Source: Reticulascus tulasneorum
Lineage: Eukaryota; Ascomycota; Sordariomycetes; Glomerellales; Reticulascaceae
Reading direction: 5' to 3'
DNA: 64,000 nucleotides
Assembly: GCA_001557505.1 (NCBI GenBank)
Contig: LSAX01000006.1
Location: 2,170,001-2,234,000, forward strand
In this document: in pieces, positions 30,807-42,863 of the stretch
Position numbering within the stretch: the stretch's first letter is position 1
Layout: every line of letters starts with the position of its first letter
Translations under genes and position numbers: made by a program
The notes under the pieces: model-generated
What the model saw: only the letters and a program-made list of their open reading frames with translations
The model's database searches: none
Told to the model about the DNA's origin: nothing

Positions 30807-32485
30807 ATGGGGCTAATCAATAGCCAGAACCTGGTCTGGCCTGTGGGATTTGGAATCCTAGCGCTGGTGGTCTATGGGTTCTTTGGTGGGACAAGACTCA
30901 GACGGAATGGGATCCCCTTGAGGTGAGATCCTCTCTTCACAAGCTGTATATTGGACTAACATCATGAAGGAAACCGCCAAACACACTGCCACTTGTGGGC
31001 AATGGTATCGTCTTCTTACAAGCCAGACAGAAGCTCTTCTCCTGGTTTGTCAAATGCGACCGCCAATATGGCTATGAGACGCTTCAAATATCGGTTCCTA
31101 CGCTACCACCAGGCGTAATTATCAGTGACCCGAGGAACCTGGAGTACGTCTTCAAGAACGAGGGCATCTTTGCAAAGGGCAACTTTGTGAAAGGACGATC
31201 ATTGGATCTCTTTGGTGAGCAGTGCCGGCAGGATCCTGGCAGTCGGTGAGAGAGTTGGGACGCTGATATGATATCACAGGCCATGGGATCATCAACGCAG
31301 ATGGTGACCTGTGGAAGGTCCAGCGAAAAGCAGGCCTCAATTTTCTCAACACTGCCAATCTACGAGTCTTGACCGATGTTGCGCTCCCACGATTTCTGTC
31401 TCAGGGCGTGCGGACTCTAGAGGCATCTTGTGATGGGAGGATTATCGACTTGCAAGCGTTCTTCCACGAGTGCACAACGCAAGTAATGGGAAAGATGGCA
31501 TACAACGTATGATCCGAGATCTGGCCCCTTAGTGTCAAGAGTCTAACTTCCATAGATGGAGATGCATGCGGACGATGCCTTCTCCGTCGCATTCGACTAT
31601 GCGTCTGGCGCAACGGCCGAGAGATTCCAGAACCCGCTGTGGCCGGTGACCGAGGTGTTCTTTGGCGCCAAATTCCGCAGGTCGATCGCAGTGGTGAAAT
31701 CATTCGGGCGTGAGATTGTTGCCAGCGCAGTGAGGGATCGCACTGCCAGCAAGGCGAATGAGGTAGGAGAGAGTAAGCTGGATCAGATATCAGGCAGTTT
31801 GATCCAATCGTTCCTTGACTCGATCGGCGACGAGCAAATGGTTGCAGACGCAGCCTTGAATTATCTCTCTGCGGGAAGAGATACGACCGCCCAAGCATTG
31901 ACCTGGACATTTTACCTTCTCATGAAGCACCGCCACATCGTGACCAAGATCCGCAAAGAGATACACGACCTCCTTAGCAGCACTGACATCACTACCGCCG
32001 CGCCAAACCCGACCCTCTTCACCCCAACCTCCCTTCCCTATACGCACGCCGTCTTTTCCGAATCGATACGCCTCTACCCGCCCGTCCCGTTCGAAATCAA
32101 GCAAGCAATCCAGGCCACCACCCTCCCCGACGGCACCTTCCTCCCGCAGCACTCCGTCGTCCTCTGGTGTCCCTGGTCCATGAACAGGTCGCACCACACC
32201 TGGGGTCCCGACGCAGACGCTTTTCGTCCGGACCGGTGGGTGGTGGAGGGGAAGGTGGTGCAGAAGAGCGCCTCGGAGTTTCCCGTCTTCAATGGCGGCC
32301 CCAGGACCTGCCTTGGGAAGAAGATGGCGGAGGTGATGGCCGTGCAGGTTATTGCGACGCTGGTGTGGGGATTCGAATTCATGGAGTCAGGCCCCGGGGA
32401 GAGAGTTAGTAAAAGCAGTCTGACGTTGCCGATGGAAGGGGGGCTGCCGTGTCTTGTGAGGAAGAGGAATGTTTCGGTGGAATAG
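30807..32485 (+). CDS. Cytochrome P450, CYP52-like (alkane/fatty-acid hydroxylase type)
   Basis: Four exons (30807-30922, 30970-31214, 31280-31506, 31556-32485) give 505 aa. An N-terminal membrane anchor (VWPVGFGILALVVYGFF) is followed by a basic/proline hinge (RKPPNTLPLVGNG). The I-helix has AGRDTTAQALTW (about residue 300), the K-helix ESIRLYPPVPFE (ExxR, about 364), and the haem loop FNGGPRTCLGKK with the cysteine ligand at about 447. AGRDTTA together with the FNGGPRxCLG form fits the CYP52/CYP63/CYP539-type clans that oxidise alkanes and fatty acids at the endoplasmic reticulum. Family-level assignment is from motif memory only. The gene is intact, divergent from a methyltransferase and convergent with a JmjC protein. 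Confidence 0.9.
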
Positions 32486-32823
32486 GGGTACTGAGGGCTG
32501 CGAAGAGATGCGACATGCCGGAACACATGTATATAGTATCTTATGATGCATAACTATATGATTACAGTTTATCTTACGCATGAAATGTGAGGCATCTATG
32601 ATTTCTAGACATTCCATCTCCACCACGAGCATATTTATAAACCTTTGGGTTGGCAAGTATAACGTACTGGCTCCTAGCTGGACCCTTCGCTGTTCGGTCT
32701 CTTGTGATTACTTCTACAGCAGTATTAAAACATTCTTACAGACAATATACATCCCTGATATAGGTGTCAGAGCCCACAAGCCACCGCAGCTGCCTTGGAC
32801 TGGCTCGGGATACACCAGAAGCA
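32486..32823. other. Intergenic, convergent 3' ends
   Basis: AT-rich 3' regions of the P450 and the JmjC/cupin-8 gene. No gene seen. Confidence 0.6.
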
Positions 32824-33873
32824 TCAGCGGAACCACCAGTTGACTGAAGCATTGAGTCTCCCATCCTCGAACTTGCTCTTGACGCTATGCCACCATCCCG
32901 TGGGAATGAATAGCGCATCGCCAGGAGCCAACTCCGCTTCCAGAACACCATCTGGCTCTTCGATTCCCCAGACGGCAGCATTCAGTGCTGCTCTTTCAGG
33001 ACCCTCCATCATTTCGAAACTCCGGATTTTGCTGTTCCCTGACTGGCGAATTTGCATCTGCACTCGTCGATATAAGCGCTCGCCAGAGTTTGGCGGTAGC
33101 ATCCGGACGATCTTGCTACCAAGTAGTTGGCAGAACAGGTTCGGATTGGGATCCCGATGAAGAGGCGTATATGTCGGCTCCAGCCCCAGCCAGATGCTCG
33201 AACTGTAGATATCCCCTTTGCCGGCCTCGCGGACAATGCGTGGTGCGGGCAAATCTGCCTGGAGTTCTGCTGGCAAGTCTGGCAACTGGGCCTGGGCGAT
33301 GTAAAGCTGTTTGAGCTTATTTTTATGCACCCGGTTGAACTCGAGAGCTTTAATCAGGAGTAGAAGAGGCGCTTCAAATGTGATGAAACTGGGCGTTGAG
33401 CTGGACGATTGAATGGCAGCTTGGACAAGGCCAGCGAGTGTCTTGTCCAAGGGATGATTGCTCAGAGTCAACCAGTTGAGGAACTGGCTTACAGCCTCTC
33501 CTTCAGAACTTCCTCTCCCAGATGGCTGAGGGCTCATCAGCTCATAGGGTAACACATGTCCAGCAAATTGAGACATGTACGTAGTCAAGGAGGCGTGACA
33601 AGAATCCTGTGGGATGTTTGATTCCTGTGACAGATTTCCAGGATTAAACCATTTAGTTGAAGCTGAAGTGAATCCGAGCCCTCTTCCATGGGATCCGCTC
33701 TGTAGCAAAAGAGGATTGCTCGTCTGAAAGGCTCTTTCTTGGAACTCCCGTAGCTCCACTTCATCGAATGATGCTTGAAGAATCCCGACTGAATTTGACG
33801 AGATTGGCCGTCTGGGCCGAACTACACCGGCCACAAATTGTCTCGGCTTGCACCTCCATGTCATAGGATACAT
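32824..33873 (-). CDS. JmjC / cupin-8 domain protein (2-oxoglutarate/Fe(II) oxygenase fold)
   Basis: Single exon, 349 aa, starting at the ATG at 33873 (MYPMTWRCKPRQF); an in-frame GTG lies just upstream. The second half carries a JmjC-type double-stranded beta-helix: IWLGLEPTYTPLHRDPNPN supplies the HxD iron ligands (around residue 235), CQLLGSKIVRMLPP the 2-oxoglutarate-binding strand with its Lys/Arg, and ELAPGDALFIPTGWWHSVKS the distal His (around 328). The end SVNWWFR is typical of the FIH/JMJD5/HSPBAP1 group of hydroxylases. The iron triad is complete, so an active hydroxylase or demethylase is plausible; substrate unknown. No zinc fingers or PHD domain are present, which argues against a classical histone demethylase. 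Confidence 0.85.
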   Translation of the reverse strand: MYPMTWRCKPRQFVAGVVRPRRPISSNSVGILQASFDEVELREFQERAFQTSNPLLLQSGSHGRGLGFTSASTKWFNPGNLSQESNIPQDSCHASLTTYMSQFAGHVLPYELMSPQPSGRGSSEGEAVSQFLNWLTLSNHPLDKTLAGLVQAAIQSSSSTPSFITFEAPLLLLIKALEFNRVHKNKLKQLYIAQAQLPDLPAELQADLPAPRIVREAGKGDIYSSSIWLGLEPTYTPLHRDPNPNLFCQLLGSKIVRMLPPNSGERLYRRVQMQIRQSGNSKIRSFEMMEGPERAALNAAVWGIEEPDGVLEAELAPGDALFIPTGWWHSVKSKFEDGRLNASVNWWFR

Positions 33874-34387
33874 GGAAGCCACGAAATCTAGCCTTTAAAA
33901 AGCCGTGATGATCCTCATGTCGCATATATTCTATGGCGTCCCTCAGGCCTAAGCAGTATGGAATGCTGAGATCAAGCGGTCACGTGCCCACTCGGCTCGC
34001 AAAAAGATTATGCCGTCTGCAACAAGGCCAGGACGCACGGGCCAGTCCACCAGAATGCAATCTCCAACGCCTGGGCAAGCGGGCTGGCCGACTTCGAGGC
34101 AGCACAGCCCACCAACGACTCTCGAAAAGTTCGGGAGATTCGAAAATACTCTACAACTATTTGCCCATAACAGCAGCTTTTACATCTGCACAATTACCAG
34201 CTTCTCCGAATTGCGCTGCTCGGCGCAGAGCACGCTCCCGCTTTGACCCTACCCCGCCACCACCCCGTTTCTTGCTGGTATTCCCGGCCTCATCAACACC
34301 AGATTACGCGCTCCTCAGCCTACCCCACCATATCATATCAAAACCCGTGACCGATCAACATCAAGCAAGCTGGAGTTCCTAGACGAA
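33874..34387. promoter_or_regulatory. Divergent intergenic region of JmjC gene and CKB1
   Basis: Head-to-head promoters for the two flanking genes. No specific site identified. Confidence 0.4.
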
Positions 34388-35475
34388 ATGTCGACCTCAT
34401 CGGGGACGCCCGAGTCCTGGATATCCTCGTTTTGCTCATTACTGGGTCATGAGTATTTCGCGGAGGTTTCGGAAGAATTCATAGAGGATGACTTCAACCT
34501 CACAGGGCTGCAGACCCAGGTCGCGATGTACAAAGAGGCACTCGAGGTATGGCTAGACTGGCGTAATTCTCTGCGGTGATGACACTGACTCGTTGATGCT
34601 AGATGATCCTTGACGTGGAGCCGGAAGATGATGAGGAAGAGGAGGAGGAAGAAGAGGAAGAGGAAGACGACGGCTCCCTCGACGCGGGACGGGTTGGGGC
34701 AAGACCAGTCGCTGAGCGAAGGCACCATAGCAGGATGGCGAGCGATCTCAGCGTCATCGAGTCTTCAGCGGAGATGCTGTATGGCCTCATTCATCAACGC
34801 TTTATTTGTTCCCGCGCAGGCATCCAACAAATGAGCGAGAAATACGAGTTGGGCCACTTCGGTTGCTGTCCTCGAACAAACTGCGAGCAGGCCCGGACCC
34901 TGCCTGTGGGACTTTCAGATATACCTGGCGAGGATACAGTGAAGCTTTTCTGTCCCTCGTGCTTGGATGTCTACGTCCCGCCGAACAGCCGCTTTCAGAC
35001 CGTCGATGGAGCCTTCTTCGGACGGACGTTTGGCGCTCTATTCCTACTCACATTCCCAGAGTACGACCTTACGAAGCGTGGTGCGGAGATGCTGAGTAGT
35101 GGCGGCGCGCGCATTAACGATGAGCCAACCGAGACGATCAACGGCATGTATGCACGAAATATCGGACCTGGTTTGGGCATAGGCCGGATATACGAGCCCA
35201 AGATCTACGGTTTCAGGGTCTCCGAAATTGCTCGCTCTGGTCCCAGGATGCAGTGGCTAAGAGACCGACCGGATGACATGTCAGAGCTTGATGAGGCAAA
35301 GCACTTTGCGGAAGAACACCCAGACTCGGAAGACGATGACGAGAGCATGAATCAGAACGGCCAGTCAACGGCCAGAAGACGACCACCTGGAAACGCACGT
35401 CTACGACAGCAACGTCAAACCCAAAACGGCAGTCCAATGGCCGTGGAAACAAACGGGGCGGAATCTGAGCTTTGA
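34388..35475 (+). CDS. CKB1: Casein kinase II regulatory (beta) subunit
   Basis: Regulatory dimer of protein kinase CK2. Exons 34388-34546 and 34603-35475 give 343 aa. The start SSGTPESWISSFCSLLGHEY is the conserved CK2-beta N-terminus. An acidic run of Asp/Glu follows the intron (about residues 55-75), the polyanionic loop enlarged as in yeast Ckb1. LIHQRFICSRAGIQQMSEKY precedes the zinc finger CPRTNCEQ ... CPSCLDVYVP (about 142-170), the dimer interface. DGAFFGRTFGALFLLTFPE and RIYEPKIYGFRVSE complete the fold, and a disordered Gln/Asn/Arg tail ends the protein. The Ckb1 rather than Ckb2 assignment rests on the acidic insert. Confidence 0.93.
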
Positions 35476-36168
35476 ACAGAGGCTCATGGCAAGTACCGTT
35501 TAGTACCAAAAGTTGTCGACAGCCCCCCACCAGGCGCTACCACTGGCATTGGCGCCAAGCATGCTTGGTGGGCAACGGCATAGTCGGATGCTCTGCATAG
35601 GGGCGGCGTTTATACGGTTGTGCTCCGCCTTCCGCCGATATTGGAAGGGCACGGCGTTGTTGAGGCTGGTTAGCATTGGGCAAGGAACCGTCCTTTCACA
35701 AGTTACTCTTCTCATCCTTCGCAGCAGGAAAGTCTGTTGAATAGGGCTTGATGCAGTGGTGATTACATCACAGGGCGACAATGGGACTATAGACCGCGTG
35801 TCACTTGGTCGTTTAAAAATACATCCGGTTTCAGCTGTTAGCACTCCACTGATAAACATGGTAAAAGTGTCGTCCGTCTCCTAAGTGTAAAGTCGAGTAT
35901 CATGGCCTCTGCCAGTTCCATGCCCTCGCATATTTCCTTTCTCCGCTGAGATCTGGATTCCTCTTCAAATTCGAGAGGTTCGATGGAATTTTAGCTGATA
36001 AAGGTATCTCCGATGATTCGACGGCGGATATGCTTCTACGACTTGGTATAACTGAACTGGACTTTTGAATCAAAGCAAGTTTAATATAAGGCAATTCTTT
36101 TTCTCTTACGTCCCTCCACCGCCACTATCATCGGCCCAGTGACGACCGCAGTGACGACCGTGCTCACG
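35476..36168. other. Intergenic
   Basis: Between the CKB1 3' end and the start of the secreted protein gene. No gene supported. Confidence 0.5.
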
Positions 36169-37323
36169 ATGATGCGGCAAACACTTGTACTTGTAGCCCT
36201 GGTGCTGACAGCCTTCGCTCGAGCCGGAGGACCAGCGACTTCTAAGAACAACCACGGTCAAATCACGGCCCACTTACTTGAAGGGCGGAATTCCAACGAG
36301 ACGACAACAGTTCCCACCGTCCAGATCGCCCGCCAAGTCCACCAAACTTCCAAGGCAAGAAACACTCATGGCGATGTCTGCTCCACCGACTCCAATCGGC
36401 CGGCGTCAAATGACAAGAGATCCGAATGTAGTCACTTTGATAGAAACGGCAGTGTGATGAAATCTTCGGTCCGCTTGAACCTGTCCCTCCGCATCAGGAG
36501 CTCGCAAGTGGCACGTGGCTCGTCGATCTGCGGAAAGGATACACATGCCAAGCAAAGTTCTCGGCTTCAATGCCCTGGAGGGATGAGAATGCAGTGCATA
36601 TCAAAGTCCATCTGCGTCGCGAAAAAGCTGGAGCATATTGTTGCCGCTTCACGCCTATCAGAGCCTTTGAGCATTGCCCCAAGCGGCACCACGTGTCTGC
36701 CGGCGGAGTCACCAGAGGAACCCAAGACCGCCGTCCACATCAATCTGAATCTATCGTTGACTATGGGAGCTCCGTTGTCTTTGGCATCTGACCCAGCAGT
36801 CAAAATTCAACAGTTGGGTCCATGTGCATTGCCTATACCGACTTCAACCACTGCACTGACCGCTGATAACAACCGTCCTCCTGGTCCAGCTGAATCGATT
36901 AGTATGACCTGTGGTCTCCCAACAGTTATACCGAACTTTGCAAGTGCCGATGAAACCAGCACGGCGCTGCTAGTTCTACCAACCACAGAGACCAGAACGA
37001 TATCACTGCCCGAAGTGGCCAATCTTACTCCGTTTTTGGATGAGTCTACGATGACGTCTGCAGCTCCAAAGACCACGGAGGAACTCCCTATCAGTGACAT
37101 AACTAGCACAGAATCACCCAATTCGGCGACATTTACAATCCACCGGTCATCCTCAGCTGCTACGACTAGCTCCACGATGTTACCAGAGATCACAATGCCA
37201 GACCCAAACCAGACGTTGAGCATCAAAGGCCCAGGGGAAGGATCGTACTCGACAAAGCTGGAAGTATCACTGGGAGTATTGTGTATCAGCTGGTTTGTTG
37301 TTTGGATGTTTGGAACTTCGTAG
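36169..37323 (+). CDS. Secreted or cell-surface Ser/Thr-rich protein
   Basis: Single exon, 384 aa, unrecognised family. Translation is taken from ATG 36169, because the following residues (MRQTLVLVALVLTAFARAGG) form a clear signal peptide. The mature part is Ser/Thr/Pro-rich with few aromatic residues. It has a small central Cys-containing region (CPGGMRMQCISKSICVAKK) and ends in a hydrophobic stretch (VSLGVLCISWFVVWMFG) after a small-residue region (GPGEGSYSTK). That arrangement fits a GPI-anchored or single-pass wall protein, though the GPI omega site is not obvious. An overlapping minus-strand frame is a by-product of Thr/Ser codon use. Function unknown. Confidence 0.6.
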   Translation: MMRQTLVLVALVLTAFARAGGPATSKNNHGQITAHLLEGRNSNETTTVPTVQIARQVHQTSKARNTHGDVCSTDSNRPASNDKRSECSHFDRNGSVMKSSVRLNLSLRIRSSQVARGSSICGKDTHAKQSSRLQCPGGMRMQCISKSICVAKKLEHIVAASRLSEPLSIAPSGTTCLPAESPEEPKTAVHINLNLSLTMGAPLSLASDPAVKIQQLGPCALPIPTSTTALTADNNRPPGPAESISMTCGLPTVIPNFASADETSTALLVLPTTETRTISLPEVANLTPFLDESTMTSAAPKTTEELPISDITSTESPNSATFTIHRSSSAATTSSTMLPEITMPDPNQTLSIKGPGEGSYSTKLEVSLGVLCISWFVVWMFGTS

Positions 37324-39407
37324 CATATCCTTGGTGAATTAGCACTCGTTTGATCGTCAAGTTGCTGCCTTTAGGATAGCTCTATTATGAATAGGTTCAT
37401 GGGTGGTCAAACTTCGCAGAAGCCAAGATGATGTTGTGACACTCCCGATGATGTGAATTATGTTCTCATTGGTACAATACGGCTAAGACAGACTCCACCA
37501 CGCCAGACACCTTGTCCTCATTAACTAACAGTTTGATGCTTCGACAGGTGAGCAGCTGCTTCTGTCGAAACAAATGCAACTCGCTCATCATTCTCAGCAT
37601 TCCAATGCAACATATCACGGCGGACAGGTATGATCATATCCCCAGGTCCTTGTGTGTAATGTGCGTAGTCAGATGATCTTCCCGCCCGAACCTAAGGCCG
37701 CATGCGTACCGGCTGCCGAGTGGCTCCCACGTCTGCAGCGACGTTCCCCACGCTTCTCGAGAAAGCGTGGTATGCCAATATGACATGAACTAGTAAGAGG
37801 GTCCAGGCAATCATTGCAAGGCTCTGTTCCTGGACGTTGCATATTGGGAAAGGGGCATGGGACCAATACAACCGAGCTGCTGGGACTCAGGTCCCGGTCC
37901 CGGAAGAAGTGACCGGATGCTAGGCCGAACCGATGCCACTCTGCAGGCAGCAGGATGATCACCCGATGACTATATTGACTACCGGGTTTGCGATGCGCAG
38001 ACCTTGCATGGGGCGGCATTCTGCGGGCAGCCCAAAGCCTAAGAATGAGGATTGACTCTCATGACCTCCAGAATGAGTGCGGGCGTGGGAGGAGAACAGT
38101 GAACAATTGGAGATGGCATTAGTCATTCGGCACTGCTTAGAACCTGGATCTTTGTGCACATGGAACCATCGTTTCCCTGGATCACTAGTTTTCCAACTTA
38201 CTCGGGTCTTAATTAGCACAAGCGACCTTGCGCCATAAATCGTTGTGCTGCACGCTGACCTCGTATTCGAGAACAGAGAATCCCTGCATTTAGTCTGTAC
38301 ACTACAGATGTACGGATCCGTCTTCTCCAGAGCGTTTCTTTTTCAGGATGGTCGAGGACGCCAACATTGCAACATCCGAACGTCGGAGCCACATAGTGCT
38401 TCGTATGTTCGTTAGTTTGGTGGTCGGAGATTGATCTGATAACGGCAGTAGCGGATAGATAATTTGGCTTGGCAGTCTAAATTATCCCTGCGCCGCTAGA
38501 GATGATGCCACCATCACTGCCGCCCTCTTGGCCCAGAAACGGGCTTTCTCGGTGCCCTTGTCAGCTTGTCGCCACACCATGCGCGAAATGAAAAGACGAA
38601 GTCCAAGACTGAGAATGTGCTAGGGTCATTGAACTGTATGCTGATCAATCTCGGCAGTGCGCCCAGCACACGATGAGCAAACTTGCGGGGGAGATTCTGA
38701 GTTCGATTCTCGTGCCGATGGGAATCGGCCGAAGAGCACAAGCAATAGTTCTTTCTGTTGACAAATTGGAAGCTTTCAAAGCCCACTGTAAACCAACAGA
38801 GCCTTTCCCAACTTCATCTCGTCCTTGAGAGGCCCGTAGCGCCCTCGGACCGTGGCATGCTGGCGGGAGGCACTCGAGCGGGGTTGGCCACACACCACCA
38901 GATGACTGACTACATCAGCAGGGGGCAGCGGATCAGATAACTTTAAATTGGGCCTCGCATATGTGTCTGATGTAGTCCGTGATGACAAGGGCAGGCTACC
39001 TGCAGCGCACCAGGTCTCCATGGATTACCTGCCGCTTGAGCTGCAGGGCTAGAATGTTCGGTTGGCAACAGAGAGCAGCAATGAGCAGCAAAAGATCCAG
39101 TCTTTGGACGAAAGACCTGCCCAGTGTGGTAGGAGGAAGCGAAGGGCCGGTTCAAAAAAGTTGGGTAAGAGGTGTGGATGGCTAGCCAGGCTAGCCTCGG
39201 AAGACCTCCTCTCCTCGATGCAACCTTACATAGATGCGTATTAATACCGGCAATCACCGTCCGGACGCCAGTTCATCACCGGCCACGCTTCTCTCTAATC
39301 TTTGCAATCAAAATTCAGCCCTGCCGGCCAGGATCTGTGAAACATTCAACTTCACGTCCGCTCAACTGCCCTTCCTAAACCTAGGCAAAACAAGGACCTC
39401 CGTCATC
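37324..39407. other. Long intergenic region (2.1 kb)
   Basis: Several open frames of 60-116 codons exist on both strands, but none begins at a good ATG, splices cleanly or shows protein-like composition. I see no repeats or RNA genes. The right end is the promoter of the GNAT gene. Confidence 0.45.
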
Positions 39408-40269
39408 ATGGGTCTCGCAATCTTACCGGCACTGCCCTCTGAGATCGAGAAGGTGTACGATGTCTACTTTAACGCCTTCCAGGGTGACAAGATGGGGCGA
39501 ATAATGGTCGAAATCCTATTCCCCGGTGGCGTGAATGAAGAATTCCGCAAGGCCCACACAGCTGGCACGCTTGACTGGGTGCTGAAAACTCCCAATCAGT
39601 ACACCTACAAACTTTTCGATACGGACACCACGGAGATTATCGGTATGGCACTAGGGGATCTTTACATACAGGAACGCAGCGATGAGGAACGCAAGTTCCC
39701 GGGCGTTAGCTGGTTGGAGGGCGAGCACAAGGAGCGAGCCGAGGCCATATTGCGCCCACTGCACGAGATGAGGGAGGAGCTGTTTGGAGGACAAAAGTAT
39801 ATCTGTACGTAAACCTCACGGTTCTGCAATCGTACGGACAAGCTAACCGTTGTAAGACGTCCATGTCATCAGCGTGGAGCCAAAGCATCAAGGCAAGAAA
39901 GCGGGTGCCATGTGGTGCAAATGGGGCATTGACCTCACTGACGGGCTGGGTCTGCCTCTGTACTTTGAGGCATCCCCAACAACAGTCGGGCTGTACGAGA
40001 AAATAGGATACGAGAGACTGGACGAGAAGATCGTCCACAAGAAGGAGCTCATGGGCATGGAGGCAGATATCGAAGTGCCGCTGATGGTCAGGATGCCCTC
40101 AGTAGCTCGCGGGCTGACATTCAAGGAGTGGCGGGCGGCAGGATACCCGGCTTTCGGTGCGGTGAAACCAGCCGCGAAGGTGGACGGCGTGAGCGGGGTG
40201 TCCGGAGCCGAAGGTGTCGAGAAGACCAACGGCGTTGTGAGTGTTGATGTAGCAGAGGTACCAGTCTAG
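39408..40269 (+). CDS. GNAT-family N-acetyltransferase
   Basis: Exons 39408-39804 and 39857-40269 (269 aa). ATG 39408 begins MGLAILPALPSEIEKVYDVY, the usual start of a GNAT fold. The first exon carries helix 1 and the substrate half (FDTDTTEIIGMALGDLYIQE). The second carries the acetyl-CoA loop: VISVEPKHQGKKAGAMWCKW is strand 4 plus the Q-x-x-G-x-G/A pyrophosphate-binding loop (QGKKAG), and PLYFEASPTTVGLYEKIGYE is strand 5 and the helix with the conserved Tyr. The C-terminus is an unstructured Val/Gly-rich tail. This type is abundant in filamentous fungi; the acetyl acceptor is unknown. Confidence 0.85.
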
Positions 40270-41415
40270 AGTGAGACTGGGTTGCTGCGCAGGCAGTAGG
40301 AATAACGAGCGAATGACAATCCCCATGCATCACACAGCTGAGTCCAACATGATCAATGCCAAAGCCTCGTCTTGTCCGCATGCATGCAAACTGTAGGATC
40401 GTCGTTCAAATATCGTCTATCCGTGTAGAGCCACCCCTGGACTGAACCATCCATTTCGCATCGTTGGCGAAGAAAGCCCTGGATAGATTACCATGCACGG
40501 GGCGGCAACCATGGCCTTGGAATCTCAGGCCGCGATGAATCCGCGGAGCTGGCAGCGAGTATCACGCACAGAGACTGGCCCTGGCCGTCCAGAAATGCCC
40601 TCAGCTTCCCACCAAGCTGTTGGTGAAATCCTTCCCGCGAGTAGCCACCACACCAGCAACTTCATTCCTAGATTACGGACCAAGGCAGAGCTTTCACGGT
40701 ATTAGTTGAGTCATCGGATGAGAACCTTGTCCCTCGTCGTCTCCACCATCTACTACCAGACGCACAGCTGCTTTGGAACATAGTTGTACTCGCAAGGGTC
40801 TCATCAGGTACCGTCCAAGTACCATCAGAGCTCTTCATGTGAGGGTGGCACGCCACTTGAGTAACTAGGGGCTTTCAGGCACGTATCCGATGGTCCAGTC
40901 GTCTGGAAAACAAATGAGAGGCGGGCTAGCTGCGCGCGAAGGGCACATCGTACGTGCGTCTTGTATTAGTGTGAATCTCGGCGGGGATGATCAAATTCTC
41001 TTTGCAAAGCACCCCCCGATATGGCGTGGTCTGAGAGGGTGATTGGGGGGGGGGGGGGGGGGGTCAAGCCTTTCTCGCTTAGGCAAAATTTTGCACTTTG
41101 CTCCAGGGGTCGGAGCCGACATCGCCATCCGGGCTTCATCTCCTGGGGTGGGGTTGCAGTGCATGAGCTAGTGGTTTATCAATTTGATCTAATCTGATCA
41201 TCTGATAAGTCGCCAATAGCCGCCTCGTCCCGTCCATCAATGCCTCATTTCCTCTTCTTGTGTGCTTTTCCCGCATCTGGACTTGGTCTAAAATCCCGCG
41301 GCAAGGTTCTCCAAGTCCCCTTGAGACTCTCTCCTGGACGTCTTCGCTGCACTTCCACTTCTTTACCACGGTCAAACTTTCACCCGAGCTGGGCTGCACA
41401 TCCAATTCAGCCACG
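40270..41415. other. Intergenic with a run of 19 G
   Basis: No gene supported. A homopolymer of 19 G at 41045-41063 sits about 350 bases before the oxidoreductase start codon. Confidence 0.5.
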
Positions 41416-42863
41416 ATGATTCAGAAAGGCATTTTACTCGCCAAGCTAATTGGATACTCTGTATCTGTATACATAGATTTTTTCCGAAGAAACCGTGCAG
41501 TCAAAAAGGGCCCTGCTAAGAATCTCATCTCAAATGCCGGGACTGATACGATCAACATCGTCATCATCGGCGCCTCCTTCGCGGGCTATCACGCTGCCCG
41601 GGTTATTGCCTCGTCCCTTCCTCCCAATGGACCGTACCGCATTGTGATTATTGAGCCGAACCAACATTTCCAGTTCACATGGACTCTGCCCCGATTCTGT
41701 GTTATTGAGGGTCACGAGCACAAGACTTTCATTCCTTATGGCCCATACTTGCCTCCTGGCTCGGACAAGGTTGTTCGATGGGTCCATGAGCGTGTTGCTG
41801 TCATTGGAAGGGAGAGTGTCACCATACAAGGGACTGGAGAGGAGATCCCATTTGCCTATCTTGTAATTGCGACAGGCTCTGGCGTGGGCGATCAGCTCCC
41901 CTCGCGGGTCGGCGCTGTAGGGAAGAGTGAAGGAGTAGCCCTGCTGCAAGACACGCAACGCCGCATTAAAGGCGCAAAGAAGGTCGTGGTGGTCGGAGGT
42001 GGTGCTGCTGGAGTTGAGTTGGCGACTGATGCGAAGACTCAGTATCCAGACAAGAACATCGTACTCGTTCATTCCCGGGATGCAGTCATGCATCGGTTCG
42101 GGCCGGAGTTGCAAGCCGCCGCTTTGAAGGGACTCGAGGTCCTCGGAGTTGAGGTTATCCTTGGAGAGCGCACAGTCAGCGAAGACACCGAGGCTGGCAT
42201 CGTGACGCTCCGATCTGGAAGGACGGTTGAATGCGACTTGGTGGTACGCTCCTATGGTCTTGTCGTTTCCCTTGATCCGAACTATTAACATCTGACTGGG
42301 TGGTTAGGTCAACTGCACTGGACAGAAACCTTCTTCTGGCCTCTTGGTCAGTCTCTCCCCAAAGGCAATATCAGAGTCAGGACACATCAGAGTCAAGCCG
42401 ACGCTGCAGCTTGACGACAATTCTCTGCCCAATATTTACGCTTGCGGTGATGTTACTGAGGCGGGAACGCGAAACCCCAATTCCAGAGCAGCGATGAAGC
42501 AAGCAGCAGTTGCAGCTGATAACATCACACTTGCCATTCAGGGGCAGCGGCCCAGGCGTATATACAAGCCGCACTGGGCGGACGGAGTCATTAAGCTGAC
42601 GCTTGGGCTTGTGAGTCATGATGAAAGCCGACGATTGCTTGGCTTTGAACTGACATTATACACAGGAACCATCCATTACGCACTTTGGTGACGGCAAGAA
42701 TGAGCTGCTGTTTCACGGCAAAGAAAAGGATGTGACCCTCATGATTGAAGGCACTTGGAGGCATATGGGGGCTGTCCCTTTCGAGGACAAGATGGTTGAG
42801 ACTGCGCCTGCTCAGGACACCGCCGCTGATAAAGCCCGGGAGGTCGCGAACGACGTTGTATAA
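41416..42863 (+). CDS. AIF/AMID-type FAD-dependent NAD(P)H oxidoreductase
   Basis: Exons 41416-42243, 42308-42610 and 42666-42863 give 442 aa. Starts MIQKGILLAKLIGYSV. Two Rossmann motifs are visible: the FAD-binding INIVIIGASFAGYHAARVI (about residue 47) and the NAD(P)H-binding KVVVVGGGAAGVELATDA (about 190). YLVIATGSG and the C-terminal FAD motif LPNIYACGDVTEAG complete the pattern of pyridine nucleotide-disulphide oxidoreductases without the redox-active Cys pair. This matches the fungal AMID-like (apoptosis-inducing factor homologue) group. The N-terminal 25 residues contain a short hydrophobic stretch, so membrane association is possible. Exon frames fit exactly. Role in cell death is an inference from the family. 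Confidence 0.88.

Noticed and set aside
41530..42291. 253-codon minus-strand frame
   Set aside because: Antisense to the AMID-type oxidoreductase, whose motifs are unambiguous.
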